Origin: JAIBJP01 sp035601195
Lineage (GTDB): Bacteria > Actinomycetota > Thermoleophilia > Gaiellales > Gaiellaceae
Direction: 5' to 3'
NCBI GenBank assembly: GCA_035601195.1
Contig: DATNOU010000050.1
Coordinates: forward strand, 1-56,746
Length of the DNA: 56,746 nucleotides
Shown: piece by piece, positions 1 to 6,300 of the stretch
Layout of the letters: every line of letters starts with the position of its first letter
How positions within the stretch are numbered: the stretch's first letter is position 1
The notes under the pieces: generated by a model
What the model was told of the DNA's origin: nothing
Database searches by the model: none
What the model saw: only the letters and a program-made list of their open reading frames with translations
Program-made: the position numbers and the translations under genes

Positions 1-1
1 G

Positions 2-847
2 GCTGTCCGCGAGGTCAACTCCTCGATCTACGCCTTCGCCGCCGAGAAGCTCTGGCCCGCGCTGGAGCGGCTCGACTCCCACAACGCGCAGGGCGAGCTC
101 TACCTGACCGACACCGTCCGCGCGCTCGTCGAGGCCGGCGAGCAGGTCGTGGTGCACAAGGCCGAGGATCCTTTCGAGGCCGAAGGCGTGAACACCCGCG
201 CCGAGCTCGCCGCTGCGGCCGCCGTCCTCCGGGACCGCATCAACCGCGCGCACATGCTGGCCGGGGCGACGATCGTCGATCCGGCGACGACATGGATCGA
301 CGGCTCGGTGGAGCTCGAGCCCGACACGACAGTGCATCCGTTCACCGTCCTGCGCGGCTCGACGCGGGCGGCGCGCGGCTCCGAGATCGGGCCCCACGCC
401 GTGCTGGTCGACGCGGACGTGGGCCCCGGTGCGCTGGTCGGCCCGTTCTGTTACCTTCGCCCCGGAACGGTGCTGCAGGCTGAGGCCAAAGCGGGCGCGT
501 TCGTGGAGATCAAGAACTCACGCATCGGAGAGCGGACGAAGGTGCCGCATCAGTCGTACATCGGCGACGCCGAGATCGGCGACGACACGAACATCGCCGC
601 CGGCAACATCACCGTCAACTTCCCGCACCAGGAGGGCAAGCCGAAAGGGCGGACAAAAATCGGCCGCAACGTCAGGACCGGCGTCCACAATGCGTTCGTT
701 GCGCCGGTCGAGATCGGAGACGACGCCTGGATCGGGGCGGGATCGGTCATCACCAAAAACGTCCCGCCCGAGGCGCTCGCGATCGCGCGTGCGCGGCAGG
801 AAAACAGGGAAGGCTACGTCCGGAGAAGGCGAGGGCAGGATGGCTGA
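2..847 (+). CDS. glmU: Bifunctional GlmU, 5'-truncated by window edge
   Basis: C-terminal part of N-acetylglucosamine-1-phosphate uridyltransferase / glucosamine-1-phosphate acetyltransferase, which makes cytoplasmic UDP-GlcNAc for peptidoglycan. The reading frame is open from base 2. It begins in the end of the uridyltransferase domain (EVNSSIYAF, NAQGELYLTD) and passes through the linker (GVNTRAELA) into a left-handed beta-helix of hexapeptide repeats. RPGT, GAFVEIKNS and the catalytic-histidine segment HQSYIGDAEIGDDTN are visible. The usual NYDG stretch reads NFPHQEG here. The stop overlaps the prs start by 8 nt, suggesting translational coupling. An internal GTG at 149 is not the real start. 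The neighbourhood glmU-prs-ctc-pth-mfd is the classic Gram-positive order. Confidence 0.95.
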   Translation, partial: AVREVNSSIYAFAAEKLWPALERLDSHNAQGELYLTDTVRALVEAGEQVVVHKAEDPFEAEGVNTRAELAAAAAVLRDRINRAHMLAGATIVDPATTWIDGSVELEPDTTVHPFTVLRGSTRAARGSEIGPHAVLVDADVGPGALVGPFCYLRPGTVLQAEAKAGAFVEIKNSRIGERTKVPHQSYIGDAEIGDDTNIAAGNITVNFPHQEGKPKGRTKIGRNVRTGVHNAFVAPVEIGDDAWIGAGSVITKNVPPEALAIARARQENREGYVRRRRGQDG

Positions 848-1889
848 GGCGACACTCCCAGGGCTGGAGACGGTGGACGTCCCGGTCGTGCCGGAGGCTG
901 AGCGCACCCCGTGGATCGAACGTGGGCCGCAGAAGCGGCTGATGCTCGTCTCCGGCAGCTCGAACCCAGCGCTGGCGGAGGCGATCGCGGAGAAGCTCGG
1001 CGTCGTGCTCGGCGAGGTCGAACTGAAGACCTTCGCCAACGGCGAGACGTACGTCCGCTACTGCGAGTCGATCCGAGGCTGCGACGTCTTCATCGTCCAG
1101 TCCGGGAACGCGCCGGTCAACGACCACGTCGTCGAGCTTCTGATCATGATCCAGGCGGCCAAGCTTGCCTCCGCGAAGCGGATCACCGCCGTCGTCCCGT
1201 GGTACCCGTACTCGCGACAGGACAAGAAGTCCGCCCCACGCGAGCCGATCACTGCCAAGCTCGTCGCGGACGCGCTCGAGAGCGCCGGCGTCGACCGCGT
1301 CGTGACGATGGACTTGCACGCCGGCCAGATCCAGGGCTTCTTCAGTGTTCCGGTCGACCACATGACGGCGCTGCAGCTGTTCGCGCAGCACTACCGCGAC
1401 AAGGGCCTGAGCGGCGAGGGCGTCGTCGCCGTCTCGCCCGACGTCGGCCGTGCGAAGTTCGCCCGGCGCTTCAGCAAGATGCTCGAGGCCGACCTCGCGA
1501 TCCTGAACAAGACGCGCCCCGAGCACGACACGGCCGAGGTCACGGAGGTGATCGGCCACGTCGACGGCAAGGTCGCGGTGATGATCGACGACATGATCCT
1601 CACCGGCGGCACCCTCATCGCAGGCGCGACCGCGCTCCGCGAGGCCGGGGCGAATGAGGTCTTCGCCTGCGCGACGCACGGCCTCTTCCCGGGCGACGCC
1701 TTCGAGAAGATCGGCGAGAGCGAGCTCACACAGGTCACGGTGACGGACACGGTGCCGATCGACCCGATCAGGCGGCCGGAGAACATTGACGTCCTCCCGG
1801 TCTCGGGCCTGCTCGCGGAGACGATCATGAACATCTTCGCCGACGACTCGGTCTCGGCGATCTTCGCCGGCGAGAACCAGCTCTTCTAG
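840..1889 (+). CDS. prs: Ribose-phosphate pyrophosphokinase (PRPP synthetase)
   Basis: Makes PRPP from ribose-5-phosphate and ATP for purine, pyrimidine, His, Trp and NAD synthesis. The protein is 349 aa, slightly longer than usual because of a roughly 35-residue N-terminal extension before RLMLVSGSSNPALAEA. Visible motifs are the flexible-loop segment YSRQDKKSAPREPI, the metal/ATP site DLHAGQIQGFF, and the PRPP-binding loop IDDMILTGGT (the usual D after the first DM is IL here). The ATG at 840 lies inside the glmU stop region and follows a GGAGAAGGCGAGGG purine stretch; an earlier in-frame ATG at 429 is antisense-like shadow sequence within glmU. Its last codons (NQLF-stop) are duplicated at 3599, marking the gene's 3' end as an insertion target. 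Confidence 0.97.
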   Translation: MAEATLPGLETVDVPVVPEAERTPWIERGPQKRLMLVSGSSNPALAEAIAEKLGVVLGEVELKTFANGETYVRYCESIRGCDVFIVQSGNAPVNDHVVELLIMIQAAKLASAKRITAVVPWYPYSRQDKKSAPREPITAKLVADALESAGVDRVVTMDLHAGQIQGFFSVPVDHMTALQLFAQHYRDKGLSGEGVVAVSPDVGRAKFARRFSKMLEADLAILNKTRPEHDTAEVTEVIGHVDGKVAVMIDDMILTGGTLIAGATALREAGANEVFACATHGLFPGDAFEKIGESELTQVTVTDTVPIDPIRRPENIDVLPVSGLLAETIMNIFADDSVSAIFAGENQLF

Positions 1890-1894
1890 ATACG
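1875..1894 (+). repeat. Direct repeat 1 (prs 3' end, attL-like)
   Basis: AACCAGCTCTTCTAG followed by A and TACG. It comprises the last codons and stop of prs. It matches 3599-3618 at 19 of 20 positions, and its CCAGCTCTTC core recurs at 4012-4021. Duplication of a gene's 3' end on both sides of foreign-looking DNA is the usual footprint of site-specific integration; that reading is inference. Confidence 0.7.
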
Positions 1895-1925
1895 GCGTGT
1901 AGCCATGCCGAGTTGCGCCGCGTTC

Positions 1926-1942
1926 GCTAACCAGTTGCTAAC
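1926..1942. repeat. Paired GCTAAC repeats (arm-site-like)
   Basis: GCTAAC occurs at 1926-1931 and 1937-1942, 11 nt apart, about 30 nt inside the left direct repeat. Similar CTAACGG/ATAACGA units spaced 10-12 nt lie near the other end (3467-3496). The arrangement resembles arm-type integrase sites, but this is inference. Confidence 0.4.
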
Positions 1943-1985
1943 GCGAGAAGCGGCTCGGAAACTGAGCCATCAGCAAGGGGCAAAG

Positions 1986-2025
1986 AAAAAGGTCGCCCGT
2001 GAGACTCCGCAAGGACGACCTTTTT
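1986..2025. terminator. Bidirectional hairpin terminator after prs
   Basis: A perfect 10-bp stem, AAAAAGGTCG (1986-1995) with CGACCTTTTT (2016-2025), has a 20-nt loop and ends in a T run on either strand. It would stop transcripts from prs and from the minus strand. Confidence 0.6.
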
Positions 2026-2072
2026 GCCGTTTCCCTCTCCGCTTCGAGTAATGCCCCTGGCGGGTCCAAAAG

Positions 2073-2101
2073 AAACGGCCAGCCGGCGGGGCTGACCGTT
2101 T
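2073..2101. other. Second hairpin in integrase remnant
   Basis: AAACGG..AGCC (2073-2084) pairs with GGCT..CCGTTT (2090-2101) around a small symmetric internal loop. It has a T run on the plus strand only as part of the stem. It may be a second terminator or a structured remnant. Confidence 0.35.
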
Positions 2102-2205
2102 CCCACGGGGTGACGCTCCAGGTGTTGCCTCGCTTGCGGACGTGACCTCTCATCGTTCCTCCTGGCTTGTGCAGATCTTGACTTGCCCTGTAGGAACGAG
2201 AGATA

Positions 2206-3345
2206 GTGGGGCCTCGCTGGCGTGGGGGTTCCCAGGTGCAGGCATCACGTCGATATTCGACCGCGACAGGGCTCTCGATTATTGCTTGCCTCATTGCGCT
2301 CGTCGCACCTTCGTTGGCGAGTGCAGGAACTGCACAGATCGAGGATCCCGATCCCGGCGGGCCCCATCTGACCTTCACCGCGGGGAGCGGCGAGGCTAAC
2401 CACCTCCTTCTGCTTCTTGGGTTTGGCGGCTATCGAGTAGTCGACCTGGGTGCAGCCATTACGCCTGGCCTAGGATGCACCGCGGTCAACTCGAGCGAGG
2501 TCTTCTGTGCGTTCACTCTCGTCGTCGAAGAGACCCCGAAGGTGGACATCTTCCTGGGCGATCTCAACGACTTCGCCTCCATAGCCCCCACGTTCTCTAA
2601 TGAAGCGACCGTTGATGGTGGGGATGGAACCGATGAGCTGGAGATCAGTAGCGGATGTGCGTCGGAGGTTGTGTGCAAGAACCTCCTCCGGGGCGGGCCG
2701 GGAGCCGACATCCTTAGAGCAGTGGGTGCTTTCGCTCGGCTCGACGGAGGGGCAGGCGGGGACACGATGGAAGGCAGTGACGCCGAGGTTGACTACAGGG
2801 CGCGAGCAAACCCCGTGATCGTCGTCGGCAACGGGGTTGCCGACGACGGAGAAGCGGGTGAAGGCGACAACGTCTCGCCCAACGTCTTCCTCGTCCTCGG
2901 AGGGTCGGCCGGCGACACCTTCACTGACATCGACGCGGCCGGGAGGGGCGGGAACGATACGTTCATTTCGACCGGCGCACGAGGAGTGTTCGGTGTGGGC
3001 GGCTCGGGCGATGACGTCTTGATCGGCGGCGCCCGCGCGGACTCTTGCTTCGGCGGCCCTGGCGAGGACGATCTCAACGGGGGCGGTGGCTCCGATGACC
3101 TCGAAGGGGCCGGGGGCGCGGACACGATCCGTGGCGGCCCGGGTCGGGACTTTCTCTTCGGAGGGCGCGGCAACGACCTCCTTATCGGGGGCGACGGACG
3201 CGAGTTCGAGATAAGCGGCGGCCGCGGCGCCGACACGCTCCGCGCGCGCGATGGCTTGCGAGAGCGCGTACGTGGCGGCCGTGGATCGGACCGCGCTCGG
3301 GTCGATTCGATCGACGTCGTGAGCTCTATCGAGACGTTCTTCTAG
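2206..3345 (+). CDS. Secreted RTX/hemolysin-type calcium-binding repeat protein
   Basis: A 379-aa protein with an N-terminal hydrophobic export signal (LSIIACLIALVAPSLASAG). It has a central region with GDGTDELEI-type units and a C-terminal run of glycine/aspartate nonapeptides (GGSGDDVLIGG, GGPGEDDLNGG, GGPGRDFLFGGRGNDLLIGG), the parallel beta-roll that binds Ca2+ in RTX proteins. No enzymatic domain was recognised. The start is uncertain: GTG at 2206, or GTG at 2236, which gives a tighter signal peptide. It sits alone inside the insertion between the prs-tail repeats, so it is probably cargo. A surface or matrix role is the family expectation, not shown here. Confidence 0.75.
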   Translation: MGPRWRGGSQVQASRRYSTATGLSIIACLIALVAPSLASAGTAQIEDPDPGGPHLTFTAGSGEANHLLLLLGFGGYRVVDLGAAITPGLGCTAVNSSEVFCAFTLVVEETPKVDIFLGDLNDFASIAPTFSNEATVDGGDGTDELEISSGCASEVVCKNLLRGGPGADILRAVGAFARLDGGAGGDTMEGSDAEVDYRARANPVIVVGNGVADDGEAGEGDNVSPNVFLVLGGSAGDTFTDIDAAGRGGNDTFISTGARGVFGVGGSGDDVLIGGARADSCFGGPGEDDLNGGGGSDDLEGAGGADTIRGGPGRDFLFGGRGNDLLIGGDGREFEISGGRGADTLRARDGLRERVRGGRGSDRARVDSIDVVSSIETFF

Positions 3346-3598
3346 GTTCTCGAGATGCCGACCGCGCTCGACAACGGCATCCGCTCCCCTCGCTAGCTGC
3401 TCAGGAAGGTTGTGGAGCGGCTGCTTGCTGCGCTGCCTCGTCCTAAGAGCGGATAGTTGTCGGCCGGCTAACGGGCGGCCTAACGGCGCATAACGAGACG
3501 AAACGGGGCGTCGCCCCGACTGCGTCGCGCCCCCTCTTTTGCCTGCTAATCGTGCACTCCCCGACACGGGAGACTACCCACCCACATGGCCCTCAGAC
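3346..3598. other. Non-coding end of inserted segment
   Basis: No convincing gene. It contains CTAACGG-like units at 3467-3472, 3480-3486 and 3490-3496. A GC hairpin (CGGGGCG/TCGCCCCG, 3504-3518) is followed, after a C-rich spacer, by CTCTTTTG, possibly the terminator of the RTX gene. The segment runs into the second prs-tail repeat. Confidence 0.45.
3467..3496. repeat. CTAACGG-type repeats (arm-site-like)
   Basis: Three related units, GCTAACGG, CCTAACGG and CATAACGA, are spaced 12 and 10 nt apart. They mirror the GCTAAC pair near the left end of the segment. The possible integrase arm-site role is inference. Confidence 0.4.
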
Positions 3599-3618
3599 AA
3601 CCAGCTCTTCTAGGTACG
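3599..3618 (+). repeat. Direct repeat 2 (prs-tail copy, att-like)
   Basis: AACCAGCTCTTCTAG, then G and TACG: 19 of 20 identical to the end of prs at 1875-1894. The preceding codon context still reads D-N-Q-L-F-stop, echoing the prs C-terminus. It bounds a segment of about 1.7 kb. Confidence 0.7.
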
Positions 3619-3713
3619 CCGCAACCAGGCGGGTTCGCGCCCGGGGACTGGACATGTCTTCGGGAGAAGAGGATCATCCCTCAGGTCTGCGGCAACTTAG
3701 GGAGGTAGGGGCA

Positions 3714-4005
3714 ATGAAGAAGAGACTCTCTGTGCTCTGCGGCGCAGGGGGTGGTCGGGCTCGCCATGCTCGCACCTTCGGCTGGAGCTGAGGTTCCCAA
3801 GAGCTGCTGGGGCGTGGTCACCTCCCAGCGGGCGTCGACCCTGCACGATGTGGGCGAGCACTCATCCAGCTTTGCCGGCGAACCGAGACTCGGCATGGGA
3901 AACGTCGCTCGTGCACTCTCGGACTTGACCGGTGGGAGTCACGTGAGCGATCTGGGCGCGTTTCTCGCCACTGCTGACGGGATCGACGCCACGCACTGTC
4001 CGTAG
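3714..4005 (+). pseudogene. Small secreted protein, frameshifted at a G5 run
   Basis: The ATG at 3714 follows a good ribosome-binding site (GGGAGGTAGGGG). It opens a signal peptide, MKKRLSVLCGAG, but the frame is broken at the GGGGG run (3747-3751). Removing one G joins it to VVGLAMLAPSAGAEVPKSCW and a mature part of about 75 aa ending DGIDATHCP at 4005. The joined product would be a 97-aa exported protein with two cysteines. I do not recognise the family. Either the gene is inactivated or the homopolymer is a sequencing error. It lies alone between prs-tail repeats 2 and 3. Confidence 0.5.
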
Positions 4006-4011
4006 TCCGAG

Positions 4012-4021
4012 CCAGCTCTTC
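4012..4021 (+). repeat. Partial third copy of prs-tail core
   Basis: CCAGCTCTTC, identical to the core of the repeats at 1877-1886 and 3601-3610. It lies directly upstream of a strong terminator that may be the ancestral prs terminator. It is short, so the relation is tentative. Confidence 0.4.
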
Positions 4022-4028
4022 CAAAACG

Positions 4029-4056
4029 AAAGAGGCCCGCGGAAGCGGGCCTCTTT
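4029..4056. terminator. Strong intrinsic terminator
   Basis: A perfect 12-bp stem, AAAGAGGCCCGC/GCGGGCCTCTTT, with a GGAA tetraloop. It has A/T flanks, so it can act in both directions. It is probably the original prs terminator displaced by the insertions. Confidence 0.8.
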
Positions 4057-4173
4057 GACTTCGGCGCTACTGCGCGGGCCAGCTGGCGCGCGCGGGTCAT
4101 CCATTGCGCTGGAGAGACGCGGCCCCACCAGACAGGGGTGGGCTGGAGGCGGAACTTCGACGCGCAACCCGGA

Positions 4174-4529
4174 TTACGGAACGTTTTCGGTGTTCGCCCG
4201 GATGGCGAGCAGGAGGTAATGCGGCCCCGTCTCACCAAAGTCCCAGTCCAGAGCCGGTAGTGGACCTTCATCCGTAAGCGAGTCGCGATTGTCCAATGCG
4301 CCCGTCACTGCCGGGTCCGCCACCGTGGCGAAAACATTCATCGTGTTGGGCCCGCTAAGTGGGTGGCCATAGGCGGCCATCTCGCCGAATGCACTTACTG
4401 GGATCGGCGCAGGCAGTTGAGCTTCCCCTCCAGTCGGGTGACGCGCTGGCGCAGCGTGATGGCGTCTACCTTGGCAGGGACGAGGATGGGCGCGAGCGCG
4501 AGCAGCACAACAAGGACGATCAGCTTCAT
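4174..4529 (-). pseudogene. Small exported coiled-coil-type protein, frameshifted
   Basis: The ATG at 4529 (GGGGAGAT upstream) gives a 44-aa frame: MKLIVLVVLLALAPILVPAK signal, then ITLRQRVTRLEGKLNCLRR, then a premature stop at 4395. One base out of frame the sequence continues IPVSAFGEMAAYGHPLSG to a stop at 4174 (ending AIRANTENVP). Adding one base near 4405 would join them into an exported protein of about 118 aa with a short coiled coil after the signal. The two parts fit as one gene, so a real frameshift or a base-call error is likely. Function unknown. Confidence 0.5.
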
Positions 4530-4604
4530 GAAGATCTCCCCGGATCGGATTCGACGGCGCCAGGTTGAAGCACTCCGGGAGGCAGAAGTCACGGACGCCT
4601 TCGC

Positions 4605-4610
4605 TACACT
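4605..4610 (+). promoter_or_regulatory. -10-like box for rplY
   Basis: TACACT ends 12 nt before the rplY ATG, giving a predicted leader of only a few bases. No clear -35. Confidence 0.4.
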
Positions 4611-4622
4611 TCGCGGCCGGAC

Positions 4623-5342
4623 ATGGCCGGCGAACGCGTCAAGCTCAGGGTGCAGGCGCGGGAGTCGCGCGGAAGCGCGGCCTCGCGGCGCTTGCGTGCG
4701 AGAGGGCTCATTCCCGGCGTTCTGTATGGGAACGGCGGCGAGGCCCACCCGTTCTGCATCGAGGAGCGTGCGCTGCGGAAGGCGATCACGGGCGACCACG
4801 GCCTGCACGCGATCCTGGACGTCGTCCTCGACGGTTCGCAGAAGGAGCACCACGCCGTGCTCAAGGAGTACCAGCTCGATCCAACGCGGCCGCGGCTGCT
4901 CCACATCGACTTGCAGGAAGTGCGGCTCGACCAGGCGATCCATACGCAGGTCGTCGTCGAGCTCGTCGGTGAGTCCGCCGGCGTCAAGGAGGGCGGCGTC
5001 CTCTCCCAGATCAACCGCGAGGTCAACGTCGAGGCGTTGCCGATGGAGGTGCCCGACCGGCTCGACCTCGACGTCTCCCGGATGGTGATCGGGGATTCGA
5101 TGCGCCTTTCCGATCTCCGCGTGCCCGAAGGGGTCAAGCTGCTCGACGATCCCGAGATGGTCCTCGCGACGGTGAGTCCTCCGACGAAGATCGAGGAGCC
5201 CGAGGTCGTCGAGGAGGAGCTCGAGGAAGGCGAGCTGCCCGAGGGCGAGGTTCCCGAGGGCGAGGAGCCCGAGGGGGCGGCGGAGCAGCCTGTCGAGTCG
5301 GAGGGCGACGCGGCCGGCGAAGAACAGAACTCCGAGGGCTAG
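4623..5342 (+). CDS. rplY: 50S ribosomal protein L25 / general stress protein Ctc
   Basis: Binds 5S rRNA in the large ribosomal subunit. The 239-aa protein has the N-terminal L25 domain (LRVQARESRGSAASRRLRARGLIPGVLYG), the Ctc/TL5 C-terminal beta domain, and a very acidic tail rich in E, P and G (EEELEEGELPEGEVPEGEEPEG). It sits in the conserved prs-ctc-pth series but is now separated from prs by about 2.7 kb. pth follows within 6 nt, so the two are probably co-transcribed. Confidence 0.92.
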   Translation: MAGERVKLRVQARESRGSAASRRLRARGLIPGVLYGNGGEAHPFCIEERALRKAITGDHGLHAILDVVLDGSQKEHHAVLKEYQLDPTRPRLLHIDLQEVRLDQAIHTQVVVELVGESAGVKEGGVLSQINREVNVEALPMEVPDRLDLDVSRMVIGDSMRLSDLRVPEGVKLLDDPEMVLATVSPPTKIEEPEVVEEELEEGELPEGEVPEGEEPEGAAEQPVESEGDAAGEEQNSEG

Positions 5343-5348
5343 CCCCGC

Positions 5349-5951
5349 GTGCGTCTTTTCCGTCGGGGCGAGTCGGCCTCGACGCTCGACCTTCTCGTCG
5401 CAGGTCTGGGCAATCCGGGCCGCGAGTACGCGGACACGCGCCACAACGTCGGCTTCATGGTCGCGGACGAGCTCGCGCGCAGGCATGGCGGCTCGTGGCG
5501 GGCGAGGTTCTCCGGCGATCTCGCCGAGTTGCGGCTGGACGGCCTCAGGCTCGCTGTCTTGAAGCCGCAGACCTACATGAACGAGTCGGGCCGATCGGTG
5601 GGCGCGGCCGTACGGTTCTTCAAGGTGGAACCAGAGGCGCTGCTCGTGGTGCACGACGAGGTCGACCTGGAGCCGGGGCGCCTTCAGGCGCGCCTCGGCG
5701 GAGGACTTGCGGGGCACAACGGCCTGCGCTCGGTGGCGCAGCACCTGGGAACGCCGGAATTCGCCCGCTTGCGAATCGGGGTGGGGCGGCCGGAGCGCGG
5801 CGATCCGCGTCCGGTGGCGGACTTCGTCCTCTCGCCGTTTCCTCGCGAGGTGGACGTGGAGGGCCTTGTGGCCCGGGCTGCGGACGCCGTGGAGACGGTC
5901 GCGCGCGAAGGGGTGGAGGAAGCGCAGAACCGCGTCAACGAACGCGGGTAG
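5349..5951 (+). CDS. pth: Peptidyl-tRNA hydrolase
   Basis: Cleaves peptidyl-tRNA released from stalled ribosomes. It is 200 aa, the normal family length. GLGNPGREYADTRHNVGF carries the catalytic histidine and neighbouring asparagine; KPQTYMNESG, HDEVDL and GGLAGHNGLRS complete the active site. The start is GTG at 5349, 6 nt after the rplY stop. The C-terminus is a typical basic helix (EGVEEAQNRVNERG). Confidence 0.95.
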   Translation: MRLFRRGESASTLDLLVAGLGNPGREYADTRHNVGFMVADELARRHGGSWRARFSGDLAELRLDGLRLAVLKPQTYMNESGRSVGAAVRFFKVEPEALLVVHDEVDLEPGRLQARLGGGLAGHNGLRSVAQHLGTPEFARLRIGVGRPERGDPRPVADFVLSPFPREVDVEGLVARAADAVETVAREGVEEAQNRVNERG

Positions 5952-5975
5952 AGACGCCGGCCCGCTCTCGGCGCA

Positions 5976-6012
5976 TTTCGCGCGCCACTCGCGCGCTCGT
6001 CAGGGCTACGCT
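5976..6012 (+). promoter_or_regulatory. Promoter-like element A (TTTCGCGCGCC - 31 nt - TACGCT)
   Basis: TTTCGCGCGCC at 5976 and a second TCGCGCGC at about 5989 precede TACGCT at 6007-6012. The same layout, with the -10 starting exactly 31 nt after the first box, occurs at 12593-12629 and 46062-46098. See the matching entries. Confidence 0.5.
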
Positions 6013-6017
6013 CGAAA

Positions 6018-6057
6018 GCGGGTGGTGGTTCGGGGTGGCCCCGAAGTCATGGCGACT
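6018..6057 (+). ncRNA. Candidate small RNA A
   Basis: Downstream of TACGCT comes GCGGGTGGTGG, a hairpin GGGGTGGCCCC and a second hairpin AAGTC-ATGGC-GACTT. About 25 of 30 bases from CGAAAGC onward match the segment at 12630-12662, which lies behind the same type of promoter. There is no U-rich terminator, and the nearest plus-strand gene (mfd) starts about 240 nt on. It could also be part of a long mfd leader. Confidence 0.35.
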
Positions 6058-6274
6058 TGAGCCCTTCCGGAAGCTGCGACTCGTCGATCCGCACGCGCAC
6101 GTACAGGCCCGCGCCGGTCCGCCCATACTCGACCCGCATCGCCTCCGCCGGGACTCCCGCCAGCGCCTTCGCATTTGCGTCCTTCCAATCCCGAAACCCC
6201 GTCTCCGCGTCCGGAGGATCGAACGACGCCACGAGCTTGGGGCGAAACCCGATGTCGAGCAGCTCTCCAGCCAC
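6047..6274 (-). CDS. Hypothetical small protein
   Basis: A 75-aa frame starting GTG at 6274, divergent from mfd. The product (AGELLDIGFRPKLVASFDPP..., ending IDESQLPEGLKSP) has protein-like composition with few low-complexity stretches, unlike shadow frames nearby. No family recognised. Its 3' end overlaps candidate RNA A on the other strand. Confidence 0.55.
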   Translation of the reverse strand: MAGELLDIGFRPKLVASFDPPDAETGFRDWKDANAKALAGVPAEAMRVEYGRTGAGLYVRVRIDESQLPEGLKSP

Positions 6275-6300
6275 AGGGCAACTCTAGACCGGCCGCTACC

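Larger units (their letters stand above)
1938..2153 (-). pseudogene. Decayed tyrosine-integrase start fragment
   Basis: A 71-codon open frame starting ATG at 2153, preceded by a strong ribosome-binding site (AGGAGG, 5 nt spacing). Its first 14 residues, MRGHVRKRGNTWSV, match the characteristic N-terminus of actinobacterial phage-type tyrosine integrases. After that residue the sequence no longer resembles an integrase and runs through two hairpins (1986-2025 and 2073-2101) to a stop next to the prs repeat. A full integrase would be about 380 aa, so this looks like a deletion remnant. Position and orientation (reading toward the att-like repeat) fit an integrase at the end of an integrated element. 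Expression of the short peptide is possible but no function is suggested. Confidence 0.5.

Noticed and set aside
429..839. N-terminal extension of prs from ATG 429
   Set aside because: Lies within glmU in another frame and is not like PRPP synthetase; ATG 840 fits.
1860..4060. Integron-like cassette array with attC sites
   Set aside because: One-gene segments between repeats look cassette-like, but the repeats are not attC-like palindromes and the integrase remnant is of phage type.
4395..5744. 449-aa minus frame covering rplY and pth
   Set aside because: Only its last 44 codons, starting at 4529, look like a real protein; the rest is antisense shadow.
6007..6060. Known riboswitch (ydaO, fluoride, ZTP and others)
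   Set aside because: GGGGTGGCCCC and GGGTGG stretches are suggestive, but no class-defining core could be matched.
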